DNA of 64,000 nt from the IMG/VR virus record IMGVR_UViG_3300042878_002532, positions 49,294-113,293 of that record; one strand, written 5' to 3'. How positions within the stretch are numbered: the stretch's first letter is position 1; each line of letters opens with the position of its first letter. Shown here piece after piece: positions 7,823 to 17,317 of the stretch. The notes beneath the pieces were generated by a model, which was given only the letters and a program-made list of their open reading frames with translations, was not told the origin of the DNA and ran no database searches. Source of the DNA: a virus. Made by a program: the position numbers and the translations under genes.

Positions 7823-8971
7823 ATGTCTACACAGAGTTATAATACGGGCAACACAATATATGATAGTAATGGTGGTAATCAAAACGTTGTTGCGGACTAT
7901 GCTTATATTTCAGATTTACTTGCCAATATACCTGATAATAATACAAACTTAATTGATGCAAAAGACGTTAGGGATGCGGTTTGGACTTTATGGAATAGAA
8001 TTGAAGATATAAATATAGGTTTATCCTCTTCTGGAATAAACATATATGCAACTGGATCAGGAACATTTTCGGCAGATTTAAGATATGATAGAACACGTCT
8101 ATCTAGTGCAGCACCTGTCGGTGGTGTTCCAACTGGATCAACATTTAGTGGAACTCTTCAGGATGTTTTTGATAGAATATTTTATCCATATACAGCACCA
8201 ACGTGTGCTTTGAGTGGTGGTAGTACTAGACAATTTGGTTCGAATACTTCGGTAACATTGAGTTTCACTCTTAATAAATTTGAAAAGCCTGTGACTGCAG
8301 TATCTATACAACTTCTTTCTGGAACATCACCGATAACACCAATACCTTCTGTGATAACTCAGAACAATACAAATCCTGCTAGTTTTGGTCCAAGTACTTT
8401 GTCTACCACTCCAGCATCTATTGTTACTTATGCTACACATAGTGCAACACCAACATCACTCAGTGAATCTAATACATACAATCTTACTATAGGTGATGGT
8501 CAAGCTTCCGCTGGTGCGTCAACTACCGTTACTTGGATGAACTATTTATATTATGGTACTTTAAATTTGAGTACACTTTCGGGTAATCCGAATCCTGATT
8601 TAACCGTAAGGCCCGATGGTAGCAATAGTGCAGCCGTTGCATCATCCATAGTGCAGATAACTGCAGCAATAGATAGCAATACCGTTAAGGCGACTGCCAA
8701 TACGTATGATAGAGTTTTGGTATCAAAAGTTTTTGCAACCAGTAGAACACTTAGTTTGGCGGACTATGCTGCCGGTAATAACTATCTTTTCTTTGCTTGG
8801 CCTACATTGTTTGGAACACCTACTTTTAAAATAAATGGATTGTCGAATAGTGCATTTACTAAAGTTAAAAGTGGTTTTGTATTCACAAATGAAAATGGAT
8901 TCTCAGGAGTAAATTATGATGTTTGGATAAGTAATACTGTCTATGGAACATCTACAATAAATATAAGTTAA
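7823..8971 (+). CDS. Fibre- or baseplate-associated structural protein
   Basis: 382-aa protein, rich in Ser, Thr, Asn and Gly and poor in Lys and Glu, typical of extracellular phage fibres. Residues about 45-75 (NLIDAKDVRDAVWTLWNRI) form a short helical attachment-like region. The rest looks like repeated beta-sandwich domains, ending FSGVNYDVWISNTVYGTSTI. No signal peptide. It has a late-type promoter and is followed 19 bp later by a second fibre-like gene. Role inferred from composition and neighbours: part of the tail fibre or decoration apparatus, perhaps contacting the host. Confidence 0.65.
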   Translation: MSTQSYNTGNTIYDSNGGNQNVVADYAYISDLLANIPDNNTNLIDAKDVRDAVWTLWNRIEDINIGLSSSGINIYATGSGTFSADLRYDRTRLSSAAPVGGVPTGSTFSGTLQDVFDRIFYPYTAPTCALSGGSTRQFGSNTSVTLSFTLNKFEKPVTAVSIQLLSGTSPITPIPSVITQNNTNPASFGPSTLSTTPASIVTYATHSATPTSLSESNTYNLTIGDGQASAGASTTVTWMNYLYYGTLNLSTLSGNPNPDLTVRPDGSNSAAVASSIVQITAAIDSNTVKATANTYDRVLVSKVFATSRTLSLADYAAGNNYLFFAWPTLFGTPTFKINGLSNSAFTKVKSGFVFTNENGFSGVNYDVWISNTVYGTSTINIS

Positions 8972-8990
8972 AAAAATAAGATAAAGATAT

Positions 8991-10334
8991 ATGCCAACTC
9001 AAAACGTAGGTACACTAGTAGGGGCTGCGATAAGGCCAATAGATGATGCAATGCCGATTGCTTCTGCATTTTCTTTTGAAATAAATGGAGGACATCACCA
9101 AGTTGCCACTTTGGTTGCTAGAGATGCCATAATTGTTCAAAGAAGACAATGGGGGATGTTGTGTACGGTTTATAACGATTCAACTTCTACAAACAATGCA
9201 ACATACCAACTTAAATATGGACATAACAATGGTAGTACCAATACTATGGATAACGCAAACTGGGTAGTTTTCTCAGGTGGTGGCGGTGCCGGTGGAAGTG
9301 CAAACTGGGTAGATCCTGTTCTTTCTGTTACAATGAGTACTCCTGGAATTTCGGCAGACGGAGATAGATATTTGGTTGGATTGGATGAGACTGCTTCGTT
9401 ATCTGGTAGTTTTGCCACACTTACTAATACTGGATATGTTGGAAACTTAGTTGGTGGATATATTGCTGAATATAACTCTAGTATAAGCAATTGGGTAACT
9501 ACATTACCAACCGATGGGATGACTCTAAGAGTCAATGATCAAGACAACTCATTTTATAGATATGAAGGAACTTATTCTACTGGTCAATGGTACAAAGAAA
9601 GAGTCAATCAAGTAAGATATCTTTCTGCGATTAGTGCAAATGGTGTTGATTATACTATAACCACTAATGATTTTTTTGAATACTCTACTGAAGTTGTATA
9701 TTTAGTTCAGTTTGGAACTGCTAACTCAGGAAGTACAGCTTCATTAAATATAAATGGTTTAGGTCAAACAAACATGAGAAAACAGAACGCACTTGGACTT
9801 TCTGATTTTTCTAAAAACGATTTGAATATTGTTGGAGTTTACAATCTTATATATGATGGAACTATTTTTAGAGTTGATCAACAAGCCGGAGAAGGTGGTG
9901 CTTTTACTTTAAAGTATAGGATTATCGATTCTGAAAGAATTGAAGTTCCTGCATATTCTGAATATTTACTTTATGGTGATTTAGAAGTAAATGGTATATT
10001 AGATATCAATGCTACTGGAAAAGTTGTTTTGGTAAATGGTGGATTGAATGTAAATGGTGGTACGGTTTCTAACTCAGGAAATATAGAATTTGTAACCGTT
10101 CCTCAGGCAGCATCGACTGGAGTTGCTGGATATGTTCCAAAATGGGCATCTACTACTGCAATATCTGCAACTTCTTCTATACAGGATAGTGGAACAAAAG
10201 TTACTTTGAGCTCTGTTTTGAATTTGACACCAAGTAGTCAACCTGCAACTGCTGCGGCTGGAGATATATACTTTGATAGTGGTACTAATAAGTTAAGAGC
10301 ATATGATGGTTCTGGTTGGAACGATCTTTGGTAA
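8991..10334 (+). CDS. Tail fibre-like protein
   Basis: 447-aa protein with fibre-like composition (Gly, Ser, Asn, Thr). Residues about 200-300 carry a module often seen in phage fibres (ANSGSTASLNINGLG). Residues about 315-375 contain short beta repeats suggesting a trimeric beta-helix (GDLEVNGILDINATGKVVLV). The C-terminus, GDIYFDSGTNKLRAYDGSGW, is a common ending of tail and neck fibres. It is probably co-transcribed with the upstream fibre-like gene and ends at a strong terminator. Receptor specificity cannot be read from the sequence. Confidence 0.75.
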   Translation: MPTQNVGTLVGAAIRPIDDAMPIASAFSFEINGGHHQVATLVARDAIIVQRRQWGMLCTVYNDSTSTNNATYQLKYGHNNGSTNTMDNANWVVFSGGGGAGGSANWVDPVLSVTMSTPGISADGDRYLVGLDETASLSGSFATLTNTGYVGNLVGGYIAEYNSSISNWVTTLPTDGMTLRVNDQDNSFYRYEGTYSTGQWYKERVNQVRYLSAISANGVDYTITTNDFFEYSTEVVYLVQFGTANSGSTASLNINGLGQTNMRKQNALGLSDFSKNDLNIVGVYNLIYDGTIFRVDQQAGEGGAFTLKYRIIDSERIEVPAYSEYLLYGDLEVNGILDINATGKVVLVNGGLNVNGGTVSNSGNIEFVTVPQAASTGVAGYVPKWASTTAISATSSIQDSGTKVTLSSVLNLTPSSQPATAAAGDIYFDSGTNKLRAYDGSGWNDLW

Positions 10335-10340
10335 TAAAAA

Positions 10341-10367
10341 AAGTCCTTCATTTGAAGGACTTTTTTT
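10341..10367. terminator. Bidirectional terminator
   Basis: AAGTCCTTCA-TTTG-AAGGACTTTTTTT between convergent genes. Confidence 0.85.
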
Positions 10368-10626
10368 ATGATATTATTTTAATAATATTTTCTAAGGAAA
10401 AACCATCTAATGGTTTGCCACCATTTTTAAGGTAGTCTCCATAGATGTTGTTATAGTCATCTATAGTATAGAACTTTGAATCTAAGTCACAAAATATAAC
10501 TGTAGTATCGTGTGCATTCACCGTTTTATTCTGAAGTCCTGTCTCTCCGTATCCTGGTCCCATAGGTCCAATCAGTTCGGTTCCGTTTACTTCTTCTTTT
10601 ATGAAATCTTCAAATCTTTTAATCAT
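10366..10626 (-). CDS. Small tagged protein
   Basis: 86-aa protein beginning MIKRFEDFIKEE, one of the clearest capsid-targeting-like N-termini here, with F-I-K-E matching the [IL]-x-E rule of T4-type prohead proteases. The downstream part (GPMGPGYGETG, then a short alpha/beta region VIFCDLDSKFYTIDDY) is not recognised. Three in-frame ATGs lie close together (10635, 10629, 10626); 10626 is preferred because the peptide then starts at residue 1. It overlaps the end of the upstream gene by 8 nt. Predicted to be a head-internal protein (inference). Confidence 0.7.
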   Translation of the reverse strand: MIKRFEDFIKEEVNGTELIGPMGPGYGETGLQNKTVNAHDTTVIFCDLDSKFYTIDDYNNIYGDYLKNGGKPLDGFSLENIIKIIS

Positions 10627-11083
10627 CATCCCCATTACTTGCTTCTATTTTTTCAAAGTATTCGTCTTGTTCTTGAAGAGAATATTCGTCTTTTTTGATA
10701 TTGTATATTATGTTGTACAAAAATCTGTCATCTAATCTATGTTTTTCACCACCTTTCATTGTTATGGTACATACATCGTCTTCAAAAACATTTTCAATCT
10801 TACTTATTTGAAGTCCAAACTTTCCATATTTGTCGTGAAGATTACATATAACTATTCTTTTTTCCTTTAAAAGGTCGTCTATTCTAGAATATGTCGAATT
10901 CTTTGATAGATACATGAAATCTTTCATGTAGTCCTCTCTTGTATGCTGATAGAGGTTCAGGAAATTTATTTCCTTATCAGAAAGCTTCTTGCTGCTGTTT
11001 ATCTTATCTAAGATACGGTTCAGCTCTATTTCTTTAATAGATTCGCCGAGAAGGTAATACTTTATGAGTTTTTTTATTTTCAT
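10619..11083 (-). CDS. Unknown helical protein
   Basis: 154-aa protein, not recognised. It starts MKIKKLIKYYLLGE; the first 70 residues are helical and basic, then a beta-rich region (RIVICNLHDKYGKFGLQISK, then DDVCTITMKGGEKHRL) and an acidic end. The ATG at 11083 is chosen over 11104 because 11104 lies inside the promoter box while 11083 is 20 nt downstream of it, the usual distance here. Transcribed divergently from the tape measure gene; its 3' end overlaps the next tagged gene. Confidence 0.7.
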   Translation of the reverse strand: MKIKKLIKYYLLGESIKEIELNRILDKINSSKKLSDKEINFLNLYQHTREDYMKDFMYLSKNSTYSRIDDLLKEKRIVICNLHDKYGKFGLQISKIENVFEDDVCTITMKGGEKHRLDDRFLYNIIYNIKKDEYSLQEQDEYFEKIEASNGDDD

Positions 11084-11103
11084 GTCGCTATTATTTTCTA
11101 TCA

Positions 11104-11113
11104 TATATATTAA
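11104..11113 (-). promoter_or_regulatory. Late-type promoter box, divergent
   Basis: Minus strand TTACACTTCTTAATATATA, 20 nt before the ATG at 11083. Divergent to the box at 11127..11138. Confidence 0.55.
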
Positions 11114-11126
11114 GAAGTGTAAACGA

Positions 11127-11138
11127 TTTTTATATATA
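11127..11138 (+). promoter_or_regulatory. Late-type promoter box for the tape measure gene
   Basis: TTTTTATATATA, 25 nt before the ATG at 11164. Confidence 0.55.
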
Positions 11139-11163
11139 GTTTATACTAAAATTATATAATCTA

Positions 11164-14100
11164 ATGGATCAAAAGTTACTTAGTGCATTAAACAATTTAT
11201 CCGAAGGCCTGGAGGCCATCGCAGAGGCACTTAAAGAAAGTGGGGGTAGTGGTAATAAATCTGCCACTACTTCCGCACTACAAGGTGGAAGTTTTACTAA
11301 AGAGATTCAGGAAATAAATGTTGGTGTCAAGCAATTGATGAAAGATTCTAAACAGATTCTGAAGAACCAAGAAACTATAATAAGTTTATCTAAGAAGTCT
11401 GCAGGTGATAAAAAGAGTGACTTTGAAAAGGCGGGTGGTGATAAGAAGAAAGAAAGCCAGATTAAAAAAGGTATTGGAACTATATTGCTTATTGCAGTTG
11501 CTGTACTTGCCATAGGAATGGCATTTAAACTTGTTGGTAAAATTGATTTTCTATCGGTTGTAGGTTTAGGATTAGCCATGTTGATAATGTCTGAGGCGTT
11601 TGTAAAAATAGCCAAAACAAAAATGACTATAAAAGAGGCTGCTATTGCATCACTTGCAATGGTTATGATGGCAATTGCCGTTACTCTTTCATCATGGGTA
11701 TTAAAAATGATTAGTCCAATCGGAATAGCACAGTTACTAACGGGTATTGCAATAACTGCAATGTTTTATATTATGGCTCCTAAATTCGCGATGTTATTGA
11801 ATGCTGTTAATAATAGCTTCAAAAAAGTGAGTTATGCAGACATAATCAAAGTTACTGTAATCTTAGTTGCTATGTCTGTGGCGATAACTCTTTCATCATG
11901 GGTATTGAGATTAATCACACCATTGAGTCTTGGACAGATTATAACGGGTATTGGTATAACCGTGATGTTCTATGTTGTGTCTAACTTTTTACCTAAGCTT
12001 GCCATTTCGGTAATCGCGGTTAGTAAAATAATGAGTAAAAAAGACTTGGCGTTGTTGCCAATCATGTTGGTTGCATTTTCTATTGCGATAACACTTTCGT
12101 CATGGATATTGAGAATGATTGCACCAATGTCGTTTGGACAAATAATAACAGGGATTGCAATAACTGCGATGTTCTGGATTGTATCTAACTTCTTGCCTAA
12201 GCTTGCACTTGCTGTAATCGCGGTTAGTAAAATAATGAGTAAAAAGGACTTAGTTTTACTACCACTTATGATGGTTGCATTTTCTATCGCGATTATGCTT
12301 TCTTCTTTAATATTAAAATTGATTCAACCACTATCGTTTGGTCAGATAATAACAACAATAGTTGTTACTGCAGTATTTTGGGCAATTTCGATGTTTTTAA
12401 CAGATATCGCAATTGGTGTTATAATGGTTGATAAAATATTGGGTAAAAATAAAATATGGATGATTCCATTGGTTTATGTTGCGATATCTGCTGCCATAAT
12501 GGTTGCCGGTTTCCTTTTCTCGATGACTCCAGAATTGGGTTGGAAACAAATGGTTGGTATTCTATTGATTGGTTTGATATTTGCTGGATTGGCTTATGTT
12601 ATGCCTGATATGGCGATTGGTCTTGTTATCATGGAGAAGGCCTTGGGTAAAGGTAAAATGTGGTTGATTCCTTTGGTTTATGTTGCGATTGCTGCTGCCA
12701 TAATGGTTTCGTCTCACATTCTTAATGCTAGTGCTGAAATACCTTGGATGAAGCTACTTAACATATTGGTATTCTCTGTTGTATTAGTGATTGCAGTTGC
12801 TTTAATCGGATTACTATCTTTACTTTTAGTCAAAGTTATTGGATTAACCACTATACTAAAAGGATCTCTTTGTATTGTGGCTATAGCCACTTCAATAATG
12901 TTGGCATCATGGCTTCTTACTAAGGGTAGTTATAAAAAATATCCTGATTGGAAATGGGTACTTTTTGCAGCATTGGCAATTGTGGTATTTGGTTTAATAG
13001 GATGGTTATTGATGAAGATTGGTAGTCTCAGTACGTATATAAAGGGTGGTATTGCCATATTGGCGGTTGCTACTACTATTATGTTGACTTCGCATATAAT
13101 AAATGCTGGAAACTATAAAAAATATCCTAAACTGGCTTGGTCTCTAGGTGTTGGTGCTGCATTGTTGGCATTTGGTTTGGCTGCGGTTGGATTGGGGTTA
13201 GTGATGATGTTTGATGGTGGTTTATCTCTTTTATTAGGTTCTCTTGGTATTTTAGGAGTATCTGCAACTATAGTTGCTGCCTCACACATACTTGCTCAGG
13301 GTAAATATGGTAAATTTCCTTCACTTGGATGGTCTGTTTCTGTTGGTTTAGCATTGGCTGCCTTTGGTGGTGGAATGGTTCTTTTGGGTGGTCTTATAAT
13401 AGCATCTTTTGGTATTGGTGGTCTTATGCTTGCAGCAGGTGCTAAGGCTGTTTTGAAGGTCGCAGAAACTATAGTAAAGTCATCACACATATTAGCCAAA
13501 GGAAATTGGAAAAAGGGTCCTACGGTTGAATGGGCATCGGGAGTTGCAATTGCACTTGGTGCTTTTGCACCAATCTATAGTATGTTGTTGGAAAACGCAC
13601 CTGGACTTTTCAGTGCGGGTGGTGGTGTTGGTCCAGACGATTTTGCAAGGGCCATAGTAACCGTTAGTAAGGGTATAATGACTGCAGCGGCTGAATTCGC
13701 CTCTCCTAAGAATAAAAGTGTTTGGAAAGGTGGACCTACACAAGCTTGGGCGACTGGTGTTGGTATAGCATTAGGTGCATTCGCCCCAGTTTATATGATG
13801 TTGCTTAACAATGCACCTGGTATATTCAGTAAGGGTGGTGGTGTCGGACCTGAAGATTTTGCAAAGGCAGTTATGACGGTTTCTAGAGGTATAATAGCAG
13901 CTGCTGGAGTATTTGCGTTAAATACCGCACAATTCGAAGAAGGTAAATATCCTTCTGTTAAATGGGGTCAAGGTGTAGGTGCTGCACTTAATGCCTTTGC
14001 TCCTGTATTTACCGCGTTGAGTAAAGATACTGGTTGGTTTACATCGGGTGATGAGGTTATAACCAACATGGTAAGTGGTGTCATTAGACTAGCGGGTGCC

Positions 14101-15330
14101 ATCGTCACAGTTGCACAAATATTCGAATGGGCTAAGATGAAGTGGGATTCAGCTCCTAGTAAAAATTGGTCATGGAATGTCGGAGTTGCCGTTAGGTCAT
14201 ATGCAAAATTGGCTTCTGATATAAGTAAAAATACGGACTTTTTTGGTATAGGATTGTCTTTGCCTGTTAAAATCGTATCTTCAATTATTTCTGTAGGACA
14301 TATTATACAAAAAAACAAAAAGGCACTAACAAGTTATTTGAATCCTGCATTTGTGCCTATTTTGGCAGTAAGTGTTAGGGGTTATGTTAGGTTAACTGAC
14401 TTTGTTGCAAAAAGTGCTGGTATGTTAATGAACGAAAGTGGTGTTAGAACCGTTGCTGTTCAGATGGCCACTACTGCCAAAATATTAGAAAAAAACAAAA
14501 AGTATTTCTCTTATTTGATTCCGAGAAACTTTATAGCCAATTTGGCACCTAACTTATTAGGGTATGCTACAATGGCAAGGGCTTTGGAGAAGATGATGAC
14601 GATTACCGAAAAGAAATTCATACCTTTAAGTGCATTGGGTGGAACCGACGTTAGTTATAAGACTACTAGACCTGCAGATATTTCTATTGTCAATAGAGTT
14701 GCTGCACAGATGTCTTTGACTGCAGCTATTATTGGTAAGAATGCTAAATATTTCAATACTAAAATAGATCCTAACTTCATGAAATCGGTAGGGTCAAATC
14801 TTTTCTATTATATGACTATTGCTAAAAAACTACAATCACAACAAAGTTTTGGATCTATGATAAAAAGTGCTTTTGGTCTTGATCCTATGAGTCAAATGGC
14901 AAATGGTATGATTAAACTTGCCAAAGGATATGATAGTCTTGCATCTTCCATAAAAAAGATGGGTTCTGCAATGAGCCAAATCAACGACAAGAAGCTTTCA
15001 CAGATGGAAAGAATGGCTAGACTGGGTAGAAGTCAGAACCAAAGTAAAGGATTCTTAGGTTCTCTTGGTGAGGCTGCTGGTTCTGTTGTTGGTGCTGTGG
15101 GTGGACTTGTTGGTGGTGCTCTCAATATGGTTACTCCTGGTGGTGGTCCTGGATCTAAATCAAGTAGTAGAGAAAAGGAAAAAGTTGGTAAATATGGTAA
15201 TGTTAACAAACAGAATGATATGATTATAGAACTACTTATGGAATTGAATAGTAAGATTGGTGCAGGTTCAAATATCGATACTGCTATGTTGAAAAAGTTG
15301 AACGAGAAAAAAGATTCTAAACTTCAGTAA
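11164..15330 (+). CDS. Tape measure protein built of tandem repeats
   Basis: 1388-aa protein, the best candidate for the tail tape measure (T4 gp29 role), which sets tail length and helps DNA pass the inner membrane. Residues 1-105 are soluble and helical. Residues about 110-720 are extremely hydrophobic. Residues about 720-1240 are amphipathic, and the end is a Gly/Ser-rich linker with a terminal helix. About residues 160-1230 can be read as roughly 16 tandem units of 60-80 aa, most clear where ITLSSWVLRLI, LGQIITGI and AVSKIMSKKDL recur. At about 1.5 angstroms per residue a tail near 200 nm would be expected. No peptidase domain is seen. An integral membrane protein is the alternative, but size, context and repeats favour tape measure. 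Confidence 0.75.
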   Translation: MDQKLLSALNNLSEGLEAIAEALKESGGSGNKSATTSALQGGSFTKEIQEINVGVKQLMKDSKQILKNQETIISLSKKSAGDKKSDFEKAGGDKKKESQIKKGIGTILLIAVAVLAIGMAFKLVGKIDFLSVVGLGLAMLIMSEAFVKIAKTKMTIKEAAIASLAMVMMAIAVTLSSWVLKMISPIGIAQLLTGIAITAMFYIMAPKFAMLLNAVNNSFKKVSYADIIKVTVILVAMSVAITLSSWVLRLITPLSLGQIITGIGITVMFYVVSNFLPKLAISVIAVSKIMSKKDLALLPIMLVAFSIAITLSSWILRMIAPMSFGQIITGIAITAMFWIVSNFLPKLALAVIAVSKIMSKKDLVLLPLMMVAFSIAIMLSSLILKLIQPLSFGQIITTIVVTAVFWAISMFLTDIAIGVIMVDKILGKNKIWMIPLVYVAISAAIMVAGFLFSMTPELGWKQMVGILLIGLIFAGLAYVMPDMAIGLVIMEKALGKGKMWLIPLVYVAIAAAIMVSSHILNASAEIPWMKLLNILVFSVVLVIAVALIGLLSLLLVKVIGLTTILKGSLCIVAIATSIMLASWLLTKGSYKKYPDWKWVLFAALAIVVFGLIGWLLMKIGSLSTYIKGGIAILAVATTIMLTSHIINAGNYKKYPKLAWSLGVGAALLAFGLAAVGLGLVMMFDGGLSLLLGSLGILGVSATIVAASHILAQGKYGKFPSLGWSVSVGLALAAFGGGMVLLGGLIIASFGIGGLMLAAGAKAVLKVAETIVKSSHILAKGNWKKGPTVEWASGVAIALGAFAPIYSMLLENAPGLFSAGGGVGPDDFARAIVTVSKGIMTAAAEFASPKNKSVWKGGPTQAWATGVGIALGAFAPVYMMLLNNAPGIFSKGGGVGPEDFAKAVMTVSRGIIAAAGVFALNTAQFEEGKYPSVKWGQGVGAALNAFAPVFTALSKDTGWFTSGDEVITNMVSGVIRLAGAIVTVAQIFEWAKMKWDSAPSKNWSWNVGVAVRSYAKLASDISKNTDFFGIGLSLPVKIVSSIISVGHIIQKNKKALTSYLNPAFVPILAVSVRGYVRLTDFVAKSAGMLMNESGVRTVAVQMATTAKILEKNKKYFSYLIPRNFIANLAPNLLGYATMARALEKMMTITEKKFIPLSALGGTDVSYKTTRPADISIVNRVAAQMSLTAAIIGKNAKYFNTKIDPNFMKSVGSNLFYYMTIAKKLQSQQSFGSMIKSAFGLDPMSQMANGMIKLAKGYDSLASSIKKMGSAMSQINDKKLSQMERMARLGRSQNQSKGFLGSLGEAAGSVVGAVGGLVGGALNMVTPGGGPGSKSSSREKEKVGKYGNVNKQNDMIIELLMELNSKIGAGSNIDTAMLKKLNEKKDSKLQ
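11640..14850 (+). repeat. Divergent tandem protein repeats inside the tape measure gene
   Basis: About 16 units of roughly 60-80 codons. Units near 11850-12470 are close enough to be visible at DNA level (for example AATCGCGGTTAGTAAAATAA occurs twice, about 200 bp apart). Later units diverge but keep a small-residue helix, a K-x-P-x-x-x-W-x-x-G turn and a second helix. Confidence 0.65.
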
Positions 15331-15359
15331 ACAATTTGATTGTTATTCATATAATAGAT

Positions 15360-15794
15360 ATGAATAAAAATGTTTCCATCTTTAAAAAGATTAGACTTTT
15401 CTCTTTTTATAAAAAAGTTATCAAAGAAAATAGTGAAGAGCTTGAGAGAAACTTTGGCCTTAGAGTTGATAAGGCACAAAGGTTATATACCGTTCTAAAC
15501 ATTCCTGAAGAAATAATAGGAGAGTCTTTTTCTCTTAAAAAATCTGATATCGATCGTATATCAGAAAACTATATAAAAGAGTATAACACCGAAGTAAACC
15601 GTATATTAAATGCAAAGGGACTTGGAGAGCTTTTTGGTCTTTATGAGGTTAAAAAGGTTGATAAGTACTCATATTTGGTGGTTATCGGATATTCACTTTT
15701 CAAAAGTAATGAGTATTATAATAAACTATATTGGAGAGTATATCCTATTATTGGGATAGTATCAATCATTACTACAATTTTACTACTTGTTTAG
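15360..15794 (+). CDS. Small tail-anchored protein
   Basis: 144-aa protein, not recognised. Basic N-terminus (NVSIFKKIRLFSFYKKVIKE), a central helical region and a single C-terminal transmembrane segment at about residues 127-143 (VYPIIGIVSIITTILLLV) with no following domain, giving a tail-anchored layout. The ATG at 15360 is used; the TTG 24 nt upstream is less likely. It follows the tape measure gene by 29 nt and is probably co-transcribed. With a single membrane anchor it could be involved in holin or membrane functions, but this is only a possibility. Confidence 0.65.
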   Translation: MNKNVSIFKKIRLFSFYKKVIKENSEELERNFGLRVDKAQRLYTVLNIPEEIIGESFSLKKSDIDRISENYIKEYNTEVNRILNAKGLGELFGLYEVKKVDKYSYLVVIGYSLFKSNEYYNKLYWRVYPIIGIVSIITTILLLV

Positions 15795-15846
15795 TAAACT
15801 TTTAATCAAAAATGTATTATAAATAAAAATTCAAAATATAAAAATT

Positions 15847-16293
15847 ATGGCAAAAGAAACAGCAGAAGCATTCTATGAGTTAGATGAGACAACAGAAGAG
15901 CTTTTTATGGATGTCTTCAACAAGAAGTCGTTTCCGGTTAATGTTAACTTTCAATTTATTGGGAGCTCTAAACAAAAGCAATTGATAAAAGTAGCTAAAA
16001 TCGCGGATGATTTTGCCTTTGTTCTTAAAAAAGAACTTAAAGTTATCATCAATGAAGATCTTTTAAACGTATTTGATGAAGAGTCTATAACTATTCTTAT
16101 CGAGCAAGAGATTGATAAAATCAATATCAATATGGAAAGTGGTAAGATTAAGTTGGTAGGAACAGATTTAAACACATTTTCTTCTATTGTAAACAAATAT
16201 GGTGTTGAGAAAGTAGCAAGAGCTAACAAAGTTGAAGAACTTTATAGTGAACAACAAAAAGATGCTAAGACAGACGAAGAATTTATTATCTAA
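15847..16293 (+). CDS. Conserved-looking phage protein of unknown function
   Basis: 148-aa acidic protein. Residues about 50-105 (ADDFAFVLKKELKVIINEDL, then ILIEQEIDKI) resemble a family common in large phages sometimes labelled putative metallopeptidase, but no HExxH or other metal site is present here, so I do not assign an activity. It is followed 2 bp later by a small gene and 285 bp later by another, forming a three-gene cluster. The upstream region is AT-rich without a clear late box. Confidence 0.7.
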   Translation: MAKETAEAFYELDETTEELFMDVFNKKSFPVNVNFQFIGSSKQKQLIKVAKIADDFAFVLKKELKVIINEDLLNVFDEESITILIEQEIDKININMESGKIKLVGTDLNTFSSIVNKYGVEKVARANKVEELYSEQQKDAKTDEEFII

Positions 16294-16295
16294 TC

Positions 16296-16553
16296 ATGAG
16301 TATTATAACTAAAAAATACGTATCTGCGCTTCAAAAAAGATACGAAGCTGAGATGGCTGAGGCAGAAGCAAACATAGCACTTTATCTATCTGGTCATAAT
16401 CTTGCAGCAATCGGAGAGCACTCTGATTTGATGGAAGAACAAGATAAGTGGATCGAAAAATATACGAATGCTAAAGATAAATTGGAAACTTTAAAATCTT
16501 TGGATTTGAATGATTCGGATTTAGATAAAAAGTCGGAAAGAATTAACAGCTAG
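16296..16553 (+). CDS. Small coiled-coil protein
   Basis: 85-aa almost entirely helical protein (RYEAEMAEAEANIALYLSGH, then EEQDKWIEKYTNAKDKLETL), probably a coiled-coil oligomer. Not recognised. Starts 2 bp after the preceding gene, so likely translationally coupled with it. Could be a chaperone or accessory partner of one of its neighbours. Confidence 0.65.
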   Translation: MSIITKKYVSALQKRYEAEMAEAEANIALYLSGHNLAAIGEHSDLMEEQDKWIEKYTNAKDKLETLKSLDLNDSDLDKKSERINS

Positions 16554-16578
16554 GCTGTACAAAAATAAAAACAAAAAT

Positions 16579-17265
16579 ATGTCAAATATTGAAACAAACG
16601 TAGTAAAACCAGAGATTAAATTCTTTGAAAATAACACTGAGAATTTAGTTATTGATCCTATCAATGAAGTTATTTTAGATAGTAAAATCAAATCTATCGA
16701 AGACTATATGGTCAACAATGATGGAACTAATAAAAGTGATGAAGAAAAAGATAATCTTTATAAAGTATCACAAGGATTTTGGAAAGAGTATACTGATGCT
16801 TTAAGAGATGCTAAATACAACTTCCATCTTAATAGAGTTCAATGGAAATTCTTAACAGATTTAATCTTACAAAAATTAGAGTATGATGTAAACACTGTTT
16901 TCTTCGCAATCGAATTAACTGAGTTATTGGGAACAATGAGAGATGTTAAATATACAAACGATGATGAGTTAATCGCTTTCCCTGTTAATGCAACAGAAAT
17001 CACTTACATCTACCATTTAATATCAAAACATAAAGTTAAAGGTCTTACTAAAGATTCTTATACATTCTCTAAAGTTTTGATGAGAATAGGAACTATTAGT
17101 AAACTTTTCAACTATTACGATTCTTATGCAAAAAGTTTATCTACAGATATCCAGGATTGGGTTGCTTCTTTTGAAGAAGGTATCATTGCAGAAGGTGTTG
17201 AGAAAAAGAAAAGAAAATCAGAAACAGTTGAAGCTACGGTAATCGAACCAAGTTCAAACAACTAA
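16579..17265 (+). CDS. Unknown, probably abundant protein
   Basis: 228-aa protein, not recognised. A disordered, acidic N-terminus (about 50 residues) is followed by a compact helical domain (NFHLNRVQWKFLTDLILQKL, then VNTVFFAIELTELLGTMRD). The basic tail EKKKRKSE precedes a polar end. It prefers TTA, AAC and ATC codons like the capsid gene, unlike most neighbours, which hints at high expression. It closes the 15847 cluster and ends at a bidirectional terminator. Structural or core function is possible. Confidence 0.65.
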   Translation: MSNIETNVVKPEIKFFENNTENLVIDPINEVILDSKIKSIEDYMVNNDGTNKSDEEKDNLYKVSQGFWKEYTDALRDAKYNFHLNRVQWKFLTDLILQKLEYDVNTVFFAIELTELLGTMRDVKYTNDDELIAFPVNATEITYIYHLISKHKVKGLTKDSYTFSKVLMRIGTISKLFNYYDSYAKSLSTDIQDWVASFEEGIIAEGVEKKKRKSETVEATVIEPSSNN

Positions 17266-17286
17266 TCATTGATTTAGTTTAATAAA

Positions 17287-17314
17287 AAAGCCTTTAGATT
17301 TTCTAAAGGCTTTT
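17287..17314. terminator. Bidirectional terminator
   Basis: AAAGCCTTTAGA-TTT-TCTAAAGGCTTTT between convergent genes. Confidence 0.85.
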
Positions 17315-17317
17315 CTT

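Noticed and set aside
13492-14318. Minus-strand open frames within the tape measure gene
   Set aside because: Anti-sense shadows of low-complexity coding sequence, with no promoter box and no domain.
15847-16293. Metallopeptidase label for this gene
   Set aside because: No HExxH or other metal-binding motif is present, so the activity is not supported.
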